A stretch of 64,000 nucleotides of DNA from Duganella sp. CF402 (GTDB lineage: Bacteria; Pseudomonadota; Gammaproteobacteria; Burkholderiales; Burkholderiaceae_D): contig NZ_FOBG01000002.1 of NCBI RefSeq assembly GCF_900109645.1, positions 1 to 64,000 on the forward strand. The letters are read 5' to 3'. The position numbers were made by a program, and so were the translations under genes. Of this stretch, positions 33,887 to 41,644 are shown piece after piece. The notes under the pieces were generated by a model. It searched no databases, was not told where the DNA came from, and worked only from the letters and a program-made list of their open reading frames with translations. The stretch's first letter is position 1; the number at the start of each line of letters is the position of its first letter.

Positions 33887-34888
33887 TTAAAGCTCAGACC
33901 GAAGGTGATCCATCAGTGTGGGTACTGCCCACGCGGGCAGCAGTCCATCTTGAACAGCGCTGAAATTACGCTGATTGGACTCAGGAAAGTTCCATGCGTG
34001 TTCGGTTTTTGTGCGCTCTGCAATGACAAGCCCATGATCCCCGACACCGAGAAAGAACTTAGGCTGAGAGATGCCGAGTCCATTGAGTTCTACTCGGATT
34101 ATATTGTCCGGTGAATCCAGCCACAATGCGAGTTGATGAGCATTTCGAATCACATTTACACATGCCATGCTGGCGGCACTGGACGTCACGGCTGCTGTAA
34201 CTCCACCGCCAAACCCAAAGTAGTGTTGGCCGTTGTGCTCCACAGGCGCGACAATGCCCGCGTTGCGGAGCGACTTCAGGTCGCCTGGTTCTGTAGGGGT
34301 GGATGTGACTTGCATAGTGCTAATTCGATGAGGCTCTGCTTGTTCCGGCCACGAATCGATGAAGGTCTTCAGAAGCTCTTCCTGAGTCCAAAGGTCCTTC
34401 TCGTCATGACTGCGGACGTCGATAAGAGCTACGACGTCTTCATAAATCCTAGCGAAGAGCAGCCAACCTGACCGTTTAGAAAAGCGTTCCCCCTCCACCA
34501 AGGGTTCGGGCGTCAAATGTAAGTGATGAATGCCCCAATCCGCCCACAAGCCGTCGGTCCGCCGCATTTGCTTGGCTGCAGAGACGTCATTAGCGATGGT
34601 TGTTTTACTCAGATATGGGTTTACATCATCACCGTTTGTGAATTTAGCCTCAAGCACAGAGAGTGCTTTGTTGATCTCGGCTGGTAAGTTCTGCACCGGA
34701 AAACGTGATGATTTTACAACCTTGCGAGGTTGAGCAATTAAATGCCGAAGCCGGTAGTCCATCCACCGCTGTAGCGCCATCTCGTCCGCAGTGCTACCAG
34801 ACAAGCTGTAAGTCAGACCGTATGCCTGTACAAGCTTCAACGCTAGCGTCGTTATGTCGCCCCAGAATTGCTCAACAGTTGCAGCCAT
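33887..34888 (-). CDS. Conserved island protein of unknown function
   Basis: A 333-residue soluble protein with no signal peptide or membrane helix. Visible features: a helical N-terminal third, a short segment DWGIHHLHL at about residues 119-127, and a beta-rich middle with LLFARIYEDVVALIDVRSHDE, as if a small enzymatic core with paired His. I have seen similar proteins in mobile elements but know no function. The HHLHL-R...LIDVR-H arrangement could be a metal or nucleotide site; this is speculation. It is convergent with the recombinase gene, 41 bp apart. ATG 34888 has no strong ribosome site. Confidence 0.6.
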   Translation of the reverse strand: MAATVEQFWGDITTLALKLVQAYGLTYSLSGSTADEMALQRWMDYRLRHLIAQPRKVVKSSRFPVQNLPAEINKALSVLEAKFTNGDDVNPYLSKTTIANDVSAAKQMRRTDGLWADWGIHHLHLTPEPLVEGERFSKRSGWLLFARIYEDVVALIDVRSHDEKDLWTQEELLKTFIDSWPEQAEPHRISTMQVTSTPTEPGDLKSLRNAGIVAPVEHNGQHYFGFGGGVTAAVTSSAASMACVNVIRNAHQLALWLDSPDNIIRVELNGLGISQPKFFLGVGDHGLVIAERTKTEHAWNFPESNQRNFSAVQDGLLPAWAVPTLMDHLRSEL

Positions 34889-35023
34889 AAAAATTCCTAT
34901 TAATGACCTCGTCCATTGACGAGATTGGATATCTAGCCTACATCAAAATGAATTGGGGCGATGGCTGCCTTAGGTAGACAACGGCATACGAACACGATCA
35001 CTCACCTTGCGGTCGCTTTAGGC

Positions 35024-35329
35024 TCAAGTTATCGCTAATTGTTCGGCTAGCTGACACAACTTCTCTTTGTCATCACTGGACAAACGTTGATACAAGACGA
35101 GTAGTCTCGCTTCGTCCTCGCTCGTAGCGTAGAAGTACGCCAGCGGCAGGCCGAGAACGTTTCCGATCCTCTCCATCAACTCTACACCAGGAACTCGCGT
35201 GCCGCGTTCATAGCGATTCATTCTTGCGCTGGCGCTTTCAACCTCAAGACCGGCCTGAAGCCCAAGCTGCTCTTGTGACAGTCCGCATTTTAGACGTGCT
35301 TGTTTTAGACGATCGCCCAGTACAGACAT
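35024..35329 (-). CDS. XRE-family transcriptional regulator
   Basis: 101 residues. The N-terminal Cro/CI-type HTH spans about residues 4-62 (LGDRLKQARLKCGLSQEQLG...SASARMNRYERGTRVPGVELMERIGNVLGLPLAYFY). A short helical tail follows (SSDDKEKLCQLAEQLAIT). ATG 35329 gives the family-typical start; the frame continues to 35383 without need. It is divergent from the lipoprotein gene at 35473. A palindrome at 35387-35401, between the two, is its probable operator. Confidence 0.85.
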   Translation of the reverse strand: MSVLGDRLKQARLKCGLSQEQLGLQAGLEVESASARMNRYERGTRVPGVELMERIGNVLGLPLAYFYATSEDEARLLVLYQRLSSDDKEKLCQLAEQLAIT

Positions 35330-35386
35330 GTTTCTATTTCCCGAACCTAAAGGAAAAGATAGTCCACGTTTCAGCTTGAACAAATA

Positions 35387-35401
35387 CTACCGAATTGGTA
35401 G
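35387..35401. promoter_or_regulatory. Probable XRE operator
   Basis: CTACC-GAATT-GGTAG is a perfect 15-bp palindrome midway in the 143-bp space between the XRE gene and the divergent lipoprotein gene. Its size suits a Cro/CI-type dimer. It would allow control of both promoters. Confidence 0.65.
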
Positions 35402-35472
35402 GATTTGATTGCCAATAAACAATTTCTTGCACAACAACCCAAGACCGGGGTAGCCCGGAAATAAGGAGCGCC

Positions 35473-36420
35473 ATGCATCAACCTAAAACACCATTGAAAT
35501 TAGCCACCTTCGTGGTTGCATCATTGAGCATCATCTTGCTACAGGGCTGTAGCCGTGAGATCGACGCACGGCAGGCGCACGTTGAGCGAGGCCTGATTTA
35601 CAAGAAGGATGCCAGTGATCCGTTTAACGGCACGCTGACCAATGTAGGCGTAACCGACGTCGGCAAACGATACGCCGCACAGTACGGCGCGTGGGCGGGC
35701 AGTTGTAAGGTACCTGTGAGCGACGGTCAATTTGATGGGATTGCCGTGTGCCAGGACGCCAACGGCAAAAAGATCGGTGAATTCACCTACAGCAAAGGTC
35801 AGATCGATGGGCCTATGAAAATGTGGGCATCCGATACGGGCAACTTGATGATGTCAGCCACTATTCATGGTGGCGAGCCTGACGGCGTTGAAGAGCGCTA
35901 TAACCCTAAAACTGGCAAGATCATCAGCCGTATCAACTATAGTGCCGGTAAGAAGGTTGGCGAAGAGAAGCTTTGGGACATTACCGGCGATACTTTGTTG
36001 ACTGATCTGGTTTGGGAAAACGGGCGCAAGACTGGCGTATCACGCTCCGGCGCGTATGAGGAACATTACGTCGCCGGTATTTACGACGGCACATGGAAAA
36101 CTTGCAATTTGAGCGACGCTGTTACCGGCGAAAAGCGCAGGGCGTATTTTTCAAAAGCACAGCTTTATCCTGCAATGGCTCAGCAGCTTGGCGGCACATA
36201 CTTCTATGCCGCTATGGTAGATGACCCAGCAGACGTGATTTGCAAAGAAAAAGTCTACAAAAATGGGGTGGAGCAGGCAGCGATGCCTGCCCCGGCCAGC
36301 CCTAATTCTGAGGATGCCTGTTTTGAAGCCAAAGTGGCGGCATTTCGCAAAGAGCATGGCGACGACGCGCCTATCATGAACGACGTAATGCAAGAATGGG
36401 AAACTGGATGTAAGAAATGA
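35473..36420 (+). CDS. Lipoprotein with MORN/YwqK-like repeats
   Basis: 315 residues. Signal peptide with lipobox LLQGC, Cys at residue 26, so membrane-anchored by lipid. The middle contains repeated strands of the type GEFTYSKGQIDGPMKMW, then GEPDGVEERYNPKTGKI and INYSAGKKVGEEKLWD, the periodicity of MORN-like (YwqK-type) repeats. The C-terminus is a separate Cys-containing segment (EDACFEAKVAAFRKEHGDD). Function unknown; such proteins occur as surface or contact-related factors. AAGGAGCGCC precedes the ATG. A terminator follows at 36443. Confidence 0.72.
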   Translation: MHQPKTPLKLATFVVASLSIILLQGCSREIDARQAHVERGLIYKKDASDPFNGTLTNVGVTDVGKRYAAQYGAWAGSCKVPVSDGQFDGIAVCQDANGKKIGEFTYSKGQIDGPMKMWASDTGNLMMSATIHGGEPDGVEERYNPKTGKIISRINYSAGKKVGEEKLWDITGDTLLTDLVWENGRKTGVSRSGAYEEHYVAGIYDGTWKTCNLSDAVTGEKRRAYFSKAQLYPAMAQQLGGTYFYAAMVDDPADVICKEKVYKNGVEQAAMPAPASPNSEDACFEAKVAAFRKEHGDDAPIMNDVMQEWETGCKK

Positions 36421-36442
36421 GGTAATGCTATCGGCATAGTTA

Positions 36443-36473
36443 AAGGACAACCTGATTGCAGGTTGCCCTTTTT
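36443..36473 (+). terminator. Terminator of the lipoprotein gene
   Basis: CAACCTG-ATTG-CAGGTTG (36448-36465), extended by G-C pairs around one mismatch, is followed by TTTTT at 36469-36473. It lies 23 bp past the stop and just before the end of the convergent gene at 36476. Confidence 0.85.
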
Positions 36474-36475
36474 CT

Positions 36476-37525
36476 CTAATTTTCCGATTTACGTGGCCTA
36501 CCACCTCCCCCTTTATTTTTCTTAATAATACCTTTCCCAAAAGAGCGCGCCCCAGCGGAGAGCTTGGCCTCCACATATTGCTCTAATTTGAAGAAATATT
36601 TCACAATACGCGTGAGATTTCCACGTTTTTCAGTGTCGTGGCTTTCAATACGGCCTACACCTATACCGACGCCGTGTGCTATCAGGTTATCAAGATACTT
36701 CTTGGAGTTCGCATTGAAGTACGTACCTTCACCATCTGTGATTTTTTTCCAGTATTCACCGATTTGCGACGCTATGAATTCATCTTTTTGAACATAGGCA
36801 CCGTCAAGTATGATAATTAAGTGATAGTGGCCGCCAAGCGACTCGCCATCTTCAAATTTCCATACATAACCAAGCTCACGTTCGAAGAACTTATTGCTAC
36901 GTCTGTCATTGAGAAATTTCGTAAACTTCTCTCTTATCTTAGCATGCTGCTTCAATCGTTCTATGCTTGTTAATTTTAAGTGAAGATCCAGCCTAATTAT
37001 TACGGGGCGAGAGTGATTCTGAAAAATACTGTCCACATACTCAAGGACAGTCTTCTCATTTGCATTTTGCCTCTCACGCTTTCTATTAGATTTCTTCTTG
37101 AAGGACTTATTTTTAGTTTCAAACCTTATCTTGCCAACCAATTCTTTGAATTTTTCAAATGTAACTGGCTTATCGCCATTTACCTCTAAAGCAACATCAT
37201 AGAAAAGTTGAATATGTGGCCCATAGATGCAATCTGGATCATGGCTCCGAATCAAACCAGTAATCGTCTGGTACGATTGAGTAATTGCATTTTCTTGCAG
37301 ATCATTTTCATCATTTGCATTGATGATAGATTCAATCTGATAAGCAGCAGCTTTCTCGATGCTTCGAACGAATTGGTATATGCTGTACCAATAGCTTCCT
37401 GCATAGTTCTTTTCATTAATTATTAGGCATCGTCCATCCTCTAGGGTAATGTGAGGTTGACTATGGAAGTTGATAGCATCCATACAGAACTCATAGTTCT
37501 CGTTTATATCACTAGGATCATCCAT
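36476..37525 (-). CDS. Inovirus Gp2 / YagK-YfjJ family protein
   Basis: A 349-residue protein with markedly AT-rich coding (many AAA, ATT and AAT codons) unlike its neighbours. The C-terminal half has VIIRLDLHLKLTS, then FEDGESLGGHYHLIIILDG with the HYHL motif, and GVGIGVGRIESHD, matching the YagK/YfjJ (inovirus Gp2-like) domain as I remember it. Such proteins resemble rolling-circle initiators and may replicate or maintain the excised island. The tail is Lys/Gly-rich (KKNKGGGGRPRKSEN). The start codon is preceded by tandem 10-bp repeats at 37546. Confidence 0.75.
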   Translation of the reverse strand: MDDPSDINENYEFCMDAINFHSQPHITLEDGRCLIINEKNYAGSYWYSIYQFVRSIEKAAAYQIESIINANDENDLQENAITQSYQTITGLIRSHDPDCIYGPHIQLFYDVALEVNGDKPVTFEKFKELVGKIRFETKNKSFKKKSNRKRERQNANEKTVLEYVDSIFQNHSRPVIIRLDLHLKLTSIERLKQHAKIREKFTKFLNDRRSNKFFERELGYVWKFEDGESLGGHYHLIIILDGAYVQKDEFIASQIGEYWKKITDGEGTYFNANSKKYLDNLIAHGVGIGVGRIESHDTEKRGNLTRIVKYFFKLEQYVEAKLSAGARSFGKGIIKKNKGGGGRPRKSEN

Positions 37526-37545
37526 TATTTCATTGTGTCTGCAAT

Positions 37546-37565
37546 TACTTGTTAATACTTGTTAA
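37546..37565. repeat. Tandem 10-bp repeat before the Gp2-like gene
   Basis: TACTTGTTAA occurs twice in tandem (37546-37555 and 37556-37565), followed by a degenerate AACATTAATAA. It lies 21 bp upstream of the gene start, in one of the most AT-rich parts of the window. One-turn spacing suggests protein binding, as operator or small iteron. Confidence 0.4.
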
Positions 37566-37724
37566 TAACATTAATAACCAAAACCCTGACCATGCGAAAA
37601 CATCGACCTCATAGGGAGGTCGAAAAATTCCTTTACCGAATAACTCGATGAAATCCGTAACCTAGCGATTGCGGAGTTACGCGGTAAGGTGGTCACATAT
37701 GGGATTAATTGAATCGCTGCTCGG

Positions 37725-37940
37725 CTACCGGCTTGCAGCGATGCGAGCTTGCAACCAAGCGTCTACCTCTGCCTCAACCCAACCTACTGCATGCGGGCCT
37801 AGGTTGATTGGGCGAGGGAAAGACGGATCGAAACGGGGCGACGACTTGGAAAGCTTGTCGTAGATGGTCGAGCGTGACAGAGAAAGACGCGCCATTAATT
37901 GTTTGCAACGGAGCATCTTCAACGAAGTAGAGAATTGCAT
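37725..37940 (-). CDS. AlpA-family regulator / excisionase-like protein
   Basis: 71 residues dominated by a MerR-like winged HTH: LMARLSLSRSTIYDKLSKS, then FPRPINLGPHAVGWVEAEVDAWLQARI, the normal AlpA pattern. AlpA proteins act as small activators or excision directionality factors of P4-type elements. Two adjacent ATG codons (37943 and 37940) are possible; AAAGGA lies at correct distance only from 37940. It is about 80 bp downstream of the unknown gene at 38020 and on the same strand. Pairing with a P4-type integrase supports a role in island excision. Confidence 0.87.
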   Translation of the reverse strand: MQFSTSLKMLRCKQLMARLSLSRSTIYDKLSKSSPRFDPSFPRPINLGPHAVGWVEAEVDAWLQARIAASR

Positions 37941-38019
37941 CATAGTCCTTTAGAACGCCGGGCATACCGGCATGGAAAGGACTGTAAAGACTAATTTTGA
38001 GTAATGTTACGGTGTAAAA

Positions 38020-39027
38020 TTACTCTGTATTTTCAGATTTTCTCTGTAGCCATTTCTCTATCCCCTTGTCACTTAACACGCTCCGTAGAAGGTCTTCTAC
38101 TCCACGGGTCTCAAAAGGAGGAACTCCGGACTTCCACAGTTCAGGCGCTCTGACTTCTAAGTCATGGGTCCACGCTCTAGCGTCTTTGACTAGCTCCCTG
38201 ATCTCTTTCCTGTACAACCACACAGCAGCCAACAGGGTTTCGAATCTCTTCCTAGCGTTGCTCGCAGTGTTTCCATGTTCAGGCCGCGCCGGAACTCCTG
38301 CCAGTTCTACTGCCGAGAAAATTGGCGTTTGAGGTAGCCCTTCTTGCAGACGCACAAGCTCGTCCGGCGTCACGAACAGATGGTCTATAGTAGTTTGTTC
38401 TACTGGCTCATCTTGCGAATCCACTCGAACCCATGCGCTCCGAAAACCGTTCTCACGAAATTGCAATGCCCCCTTATTCAGCATTTTTTCAAACTCGGCA
38501 TCACCAACCTGTGCATTGATAATGTATCTCAAGTAGTCGGCCCTTGCCTCATCCAAACCCTCACGTTTTAGTTCAGTCAAAGCATTGGCCTTTGTCTGCG
38601 AAATTTTATCGAGCCGTGCTTTATTTTTCTCCGCGAGGCTTTCTTCAAAAGTCCTAGGCGCATGCTGCATGACGTCACGGGCGTAGTCAGGAGCGTAAAA
38701 CCTCCACGGAACAACCCAGCCGACAGCTTCGATTCTTGCAAGATCTTGAGGAAAGATGCCAACACGGCATGACGCATCGAAGTAGCGCTCAAAGGGCTGG
38801 TCGAGGTCGATAAACGCACTTGATCCCTGCCCTGTTGGCCATGCAAACTCGCCAGCAGCTAGCACTGGCGCGAACACTTCCAGCAATCCAAGGGCTCCGA
38901 AGTGAAGTAGCTGATCCTTAGTGCAGCCAAGCATCTCGGCAGCTTTGGAAAGTCGAACGAATTTCATCATGCCCAAAAACTTATCGCTCTCGAGTAGCGA
39001 CGCCGGTTGCAGCGGGAAGTTCGTCAT
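38020..39027 (-). CDS. Island-end protein of unknown function
   Basis: A 335-residue soluble protein. Near the N-terminus, FVRLSKAAEMLGCTKDQLLHFGALGLL (about residues 23-49, in part) looks like a MerR-type HTH. The middle is charged and helical (AEKNKARLDKISQTKANALTELKREGLDEARADYL), and the C-terminus is basic (DKGIEKWLQRKSENTE). I do not recognise the family; the HTH-like start and position beside AlpA suggest an element-maintenance or regulatory role. It is the last gene before the right attachment site. Confidence 0.6.
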   Translation of the reverse strand: MTNFPLQPASLLESDKFLGMMKFVRLSKAAEMLGCTKDQLLHFGALGLLEVFAPVLAAGEFAWPTGQGSSAFIDLDQPFERYFDASCRVGIFPQDLARIEAVGWVVPWRFYAPDYARDVMQHAPRTFEESLAEKNKARLDKISQTKANALTELKREGLDEARADYLRYIINAQVGDAEFEKMLNKGALQFRENGFRSAWVRVDSQDEPVEQTTIDHLFVTPDELVRLQEGLPQTPIFSAVELAGVPARPEHGNTASNARKRFETLLAAVWLYRKEIRELVKDARAWTHDLEVRAPELWKSGVPPFETRGVEDLLRSVLSDKGIEKWLQRKSENTE

Positions 39028-39160
39028 TGTTTAGCGGGAAAGGACAGGTACAAGTTAGGTGATATCGGTACAAGTTGAGTGATCGTCACACAAGTTAGCC
39101 GATTACCGCTATTATCTCCCAGCCGTACCAATTGCAGCTGATGAAAAATTCAGCAACGCA

Positions 39161-39189
39161 ATTTTTGTTGGTACTTTTGTTGGTATCTT
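39161..39189. repeat. Right-end repeats, putative integrase arm sites
   Basis: TTTTTGTTGGTAC (39162-39174) is an exact copy of the left-end repeat at 21821-21833 and is followed at once by a second TTTTGTTGGTATC. They lie about 35-60 bp inside the right border, as expected for arm-type sites. Confidence 0.55.
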
Positions 39190-39222
39190 TATCCGATCCC
39201 ATCATTTTTCATAGGGAAATGT

Positions 39223-39241
39223 GATTCCAGTCGGGGGACCA
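39223..39241 (+). repeat. attR: duplicated tRNA-Arg 3' end
   Basis: GATTCCAGTCGGGGG followed by ACCA repeats the end of the tRNA gene (21680-21699), lacking one G. No cloverleaf can form here because the 5' part of the tRNA is absent. It marks the right boundary of the island, 19 bp before the end of the next chromosomal gene. Confidence 0.85.
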
Positions 39242-39259
39242 GCAGCACCAACGGTTCTG

Positions 39260-39967
39260 TCAGAGGTTGGGGAGCAACAGTTGCTCTGCCAGCAGATCCG
39301 AGGCGGCCACAAGCGTGCCCCAGCTTTGCTCTCCCCAAGTCCAGCCCTCATTAATGACATAGCTGACTTCACGCTGCGTCCCCGGACCAGATTCCATATC
39401 GATCAGAATGCCGCCGCTGCTAATCTCTTGCAGCATCGATGGCGTCGTTAATTTGCGTACGGGCTGCCCTGGCTGCCACTCGGCAGTGGAAAAGGCAAGG
39501 AGTACTTTTTCTGCCGGACTGACGACTTGCTCCATCTCGCCGTTGAGCGTGAACGCCGCCACCGCGTTCCAGTCACATGCGCCTGACCAGGACGGCGCCG
39601 GCTGCGCCAGTCCTGTATAAAAGGGCGTCGTGGTCTGGTTAGCGATACCAATACCGGCAGGAAAATCGGTGCGCACCACCGAACCGCCGCCATCGGCGTT
39701 CTGAATCAAGACCTTTTCCCCCAGGCCTGCCTGGAACAGATTGCCGTGATCCAGCACGCCCCCGGCAGGCGCCACCCGCACGGCATATTCCGCCCTCCAC
39801 TCGATCAGGTTGTTCTCCATGTACTGCTCAAAGGCCGCCCACAACAGCACTTCGCCGGTACAGCCGCAACGGACCGCCTTGAAGATATAGAGTTTGAATT
39901 TTTGCCGGTATAAAGCCTCGACAGTCTCCGCCGACAGTGTCAGCAGAATGCTATAGTCAATCATCAT
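39260..39967 (-). CDS. Unknown protein, short paralogue of the one at 40027
   Basis: 235 residues, no signal peptide. Starts MMIDYSILLTLSAETVEALYRQ and contains W-x-x-E-Y-A, GIGIANQT, TGLAQPAP, AAFTLNG, P-A-E-K-V and a C-terminal VSYVINEGWTWGEQSWG. The same order of motifs occurs in the 321-residue neighbour (YTVAFSMSADTVQAL, EDYSAYVS, TSGIAQVPP, CAFNLYG, PEEKVFLMF, INAGWSWGGGAWG), so the two are paralogues. This one lacks the first 85 or so residues. GAGGAGACC precedes ATG 39967. It is the last gene of a minus-strand unit and ends 20 bp from the island border. Confidence 0.75.
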   Translation of the reverse strand: MMIDYSILLTLSAETVEALYRQKFKLYIFKAVRCGCTGEVLLWAAFEQYMENNLIEWRAEYAVRVAPAGGVLDHGNLFQAGLGEKVLIQNADGGGSVVRTDFPAGIGIANQTTTPFYTGLAQPAPSWSGACDWNAVAAFTLNGEMEQVVSPAEKVLLAFSTAEWQPGQPVRKLTTPSMLQEISSGGILIDMESGPGTQREVSYVINEGWTWGEQSWGTLVAASDLLAEQLLLPNL

Positions 39968-39990
39968 GGTCTCCTCGGATAGTCGAGCTA

Positions 39991-40018
39991 ACCCGCCCTC
40001 CAGCGAGAGAAGGCGGGT
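39991..40018 (-). terminator. Hairpin between the two paralogues
   Basis: ACCCGCC (39991-39997) and GGCGGGT (40012-40018) pair across a 14-nt loop, shortly after the stop of the upstream paralogue. There is no T-run, so it may be an mRNA-processing or attenuating hairpin that sets unequal expression of the pair. Confidence 0.35.
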
Positions 40019-40026
40019 ATGCCACA

Positions 40027-40992
40027 TCAGGCGGCCAGCGACAAACGCGGACGCAGCGTGTTGCTGACGTGGTTGCCCACGCTGTCAATCAGCAGCGGCG
40101 ACAAGTCGGAGTTCGGCGCGATGGCCTGGCCCCAGGCCCCGCCGCCCCAGGACCAGCCGGCGTTGATGTCATAGACGATGCCGTCGCGTTTCTGCACGCC
40201 GGTCAGATCCGCCAGCAGGCCCTGGCCGATCGACTTGGCAACCACCGTACCGAGTTTCACCGTGCCGCTAACGAACATCAGGAATACCTTTTCTTCGGGG
40301 ATGAACAGGTTTTCATGATTGCCGTACAGATTGAACGCGCACAGCGGCTGGGCTGCCGAGCCATCCGGCGGCACTTGAGCAATGCCGCTGGTGTACAGGG
40401 TCGAGGTGGTATTGTTGACCGAGATCGCGTTCTTCTGGCCGCCGTCCACCACTTGGCCCAGGCCGCCGTCGATCACGTTCATGGTTTCGCCGAAGGTGAT
40501 CTCGTGCGTGTCGCTGGCGGTAATGATGCCTTTGGGGATAATTTTCGAGGTCGACACATACGCCGAATAGTCCTCGGTCCAGCTCAGCGTGTTGCTGGTG
40601 CTGAAGCCGTCGAAGGTGAACCAGGCGAGCGGCGCAGCACCGTTCGATCCGCCCTGCGACTTGACGCCTTTGAACACCACCAGCGTCGAACCTTGCAATG
40701 CCTGGACGGTATCGGCCGACATCGAGAACGCCACGGTGTAGGGGGTAGGCCCGCCTTCCACCTGCGCGCTGACGCCGGATGAAATAACAAAGCGCAGCTT
40801 CAGCTTCTTGGCTGCGGCTTGCAGCGGCGACACCGCCATCGGGTCGTCGCCCGTGACCGTGAAACCATCGCCGCTCACCAGCGGAGCAATGGTGTACTGG
40901 TAATCCTTATATTGAGTGGCGTCGATGACGCGCTTGACGTCGTTCTGGTTCAAGTTGCTGGTTTCGGCATGGAAGTAAACTACGTTCGGCAT
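40027..40992 (-). CDS. Unknown protein, long paralogue of the one at 39260
   Basis: 321 residues, soluble, no signal peptide. Residues 1-85 form an extra N-terminal part (MPNVVYFHAETSNLNQNDVK...) and 86-321 the domain shared with its short neighbour: YTVAFSMSADTVQAL, WTEDYSAYVS, DGGLGQVVDGG, CAFNLYGNHENLF, PEEKVFLMF and YDINAGWSWGGG. The composition (many Val, Thr, Gly and aromatic residues) suggests a beta-rich fold, perhaps self-associating. ATG 40992 is preceded by AAAAGGAGAACACC, an excellent ribosome site implying strong translation. I recognise no characterised relative. Co-location with a kinase/FHA regulator suggests regulated, high-level production. Confidence 0.78.
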   Translation of the reverse strand: MPNVVYFHAETSNLNQNDVKRVIDATQYKDYQYTIAPLVSGDGFTVTGDDPMAVSPLQAAAKKLKLRFVISSGVSAQVEGGPTPYTVAFSMSADTVQALQGSTLVVFKGVKSQGGSNGAAPLAWFTFDGFSTSNTLSWTEDYSAYVSTSKIIPKGIITASDTHEITFGETMNVIDGGLGQVVDGGQKNAISVNNTTSTLYTSGIAQVPPDGSAAQPLCAFNLYGNHENLFIPEEKVFLMFVSGTVKLGTVVAKSIGQGLLADLTGVQKRDGIVYDINAGWSWGGGAWGQAIAPNSDLSPLLIDSVGNHVSNTLRPRLSLAA

Positions 40993-41087
40993 GGTGTTCT
41001 CCTTTTCACTCTGGTTGACGGCGCCGGATGCGCCGGTGAAGCTATGATGTGCCTGGTGCCCACGCCGCGCCATTACACGGCAGTACA

Positions 41088-41522
41088 TCAGATAACAACC
41101 TCGGCCGCGCAACTGCCTTCCAGTTGAGAGCCGCGCACTATGCGGAAAGGCAAAGCGCCCAGTCGCAGCTCACCACGCCGCCGTTCGACCAAGTCGGGCA
41201 AACGCACGCCGTCGGGCAACGCACGCGCCAGCTGCGCGCGCGCCCGGTGCAACTGGATGTTCAGATGGGCAGGATCCAGTCCCAGCATGCGCGACAACTG
41301 AGCTGCATCAGTCCACCCCTGACTGCTGGGATCAAGACCGCGCCTGAAGTCGCTCAGGCGCCTGCGCGCCAGGGTGAGCAGGCTATAGTGATGAACCCGC
41401 TCACCGAGATCGATTTCACCGTCGTCGTCCCATGCCACCCGCAGGAAAGTGTGCTCTTCGTTAAGGCTGACAGTGAAATACAAGGCAGCGCTGGTGGGCG
41501 CCTGGCACGACAGATTATTCAT
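41088..41522 (-). CDS. Small protein with winged-helix-like C-terminus, unknown
   Basis: 144 residues. The first half (YFTVSLNEEHTFLRVAWDDDGEIDLGERVHHYSLLTLARRRL) may be a compact beta/alpha unit. The second half (LGLDPAHLNIQLHRARAQLARALPDG...LVERRRGELRLG) resembles the C-terminal part of an OmpR-type winged helix, in which the recognition helix is followed by an RRGxxRL hairpin. AAGGAGATCGCC precedes ATG 41522. It is divergent from the FHA-sigma54 activator and upstream of the two paralogues, so it may be their local regulator. Confidence 0.65.
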   Translation of the reverse strand: MNNLSCQAPTSAALYFTVSLNEEHTFLRVAWDDDGEIDLGERVHHYSLLTLARRRLSDFRRGLDPSSQGWTDAAQLSRMLGLDPAHLNIQLHRARAQLARALPDGVRLPDLVERRRGELRLGALPFRIVRGSQLEGSCAAEVVI

Positions 41523-41575
41523 GGCGATCTCCTTATGGTTGGCAAGGCGCGGCCTGTGCCGCGACCAGAGACGTT

Positions 41576-41592
41576 TATCAATTTCCATGCCA
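41576..41592 (-). promoter_or_regulatory. Possible sigma54 promoter for the winged-helix/paralogue unit
   Basis: On the minus strand TGGCATG-GAAA-TTGAT matches the -24/-12 consensus (TGGCACG-N4-TTGCT) at most positions with correct GG to G spacing; the -12 C is A. It lies 54-70 bp before ATG 41522 and opposite a sigma54 activator gene, which raises its likelihood. Confidence 0.35.
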
Positions 41593-41644
41593 CGTCTGCG
41601 CAGCGGCTTCCTGCCTCCGTGGCCATGTAAAACAACTGTCCCGG

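Larger units (their letters stand above)
21680..39240. mobile_element. Integrative genomic island in tRNA-Arg(CCU), about 17.5 kb
   Basis: The element runs from the tRNA 3' end to its partial duplicate at 39223. It starts with a P4-type integrase transcribed away from the tRNA and ends with AlpA-like, Gp2-like and unknown genes. The base composition is visibly more AT-rich than the flanks, especially at 36.4-37.6 kb. Repeats next to both ends (TTTTTGTTGGTAC at 21821-21833 and 39162-39174) look like integrase arm sites. Cargo includes a methyltransferase-helicase-nuclease operon. No capsid, tail, conjugation or relaxase genes are present, so it is probably a satellite-like or mobilisable island rather than a prophage. 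Confidence 0.88.

Noticed and set aside
39223..39241. A second tRNA-Arg gene
   Set aside because: Only the 3' T-arm and acceptor part is present; the upstream bases cannot form the D and anticodon arms.
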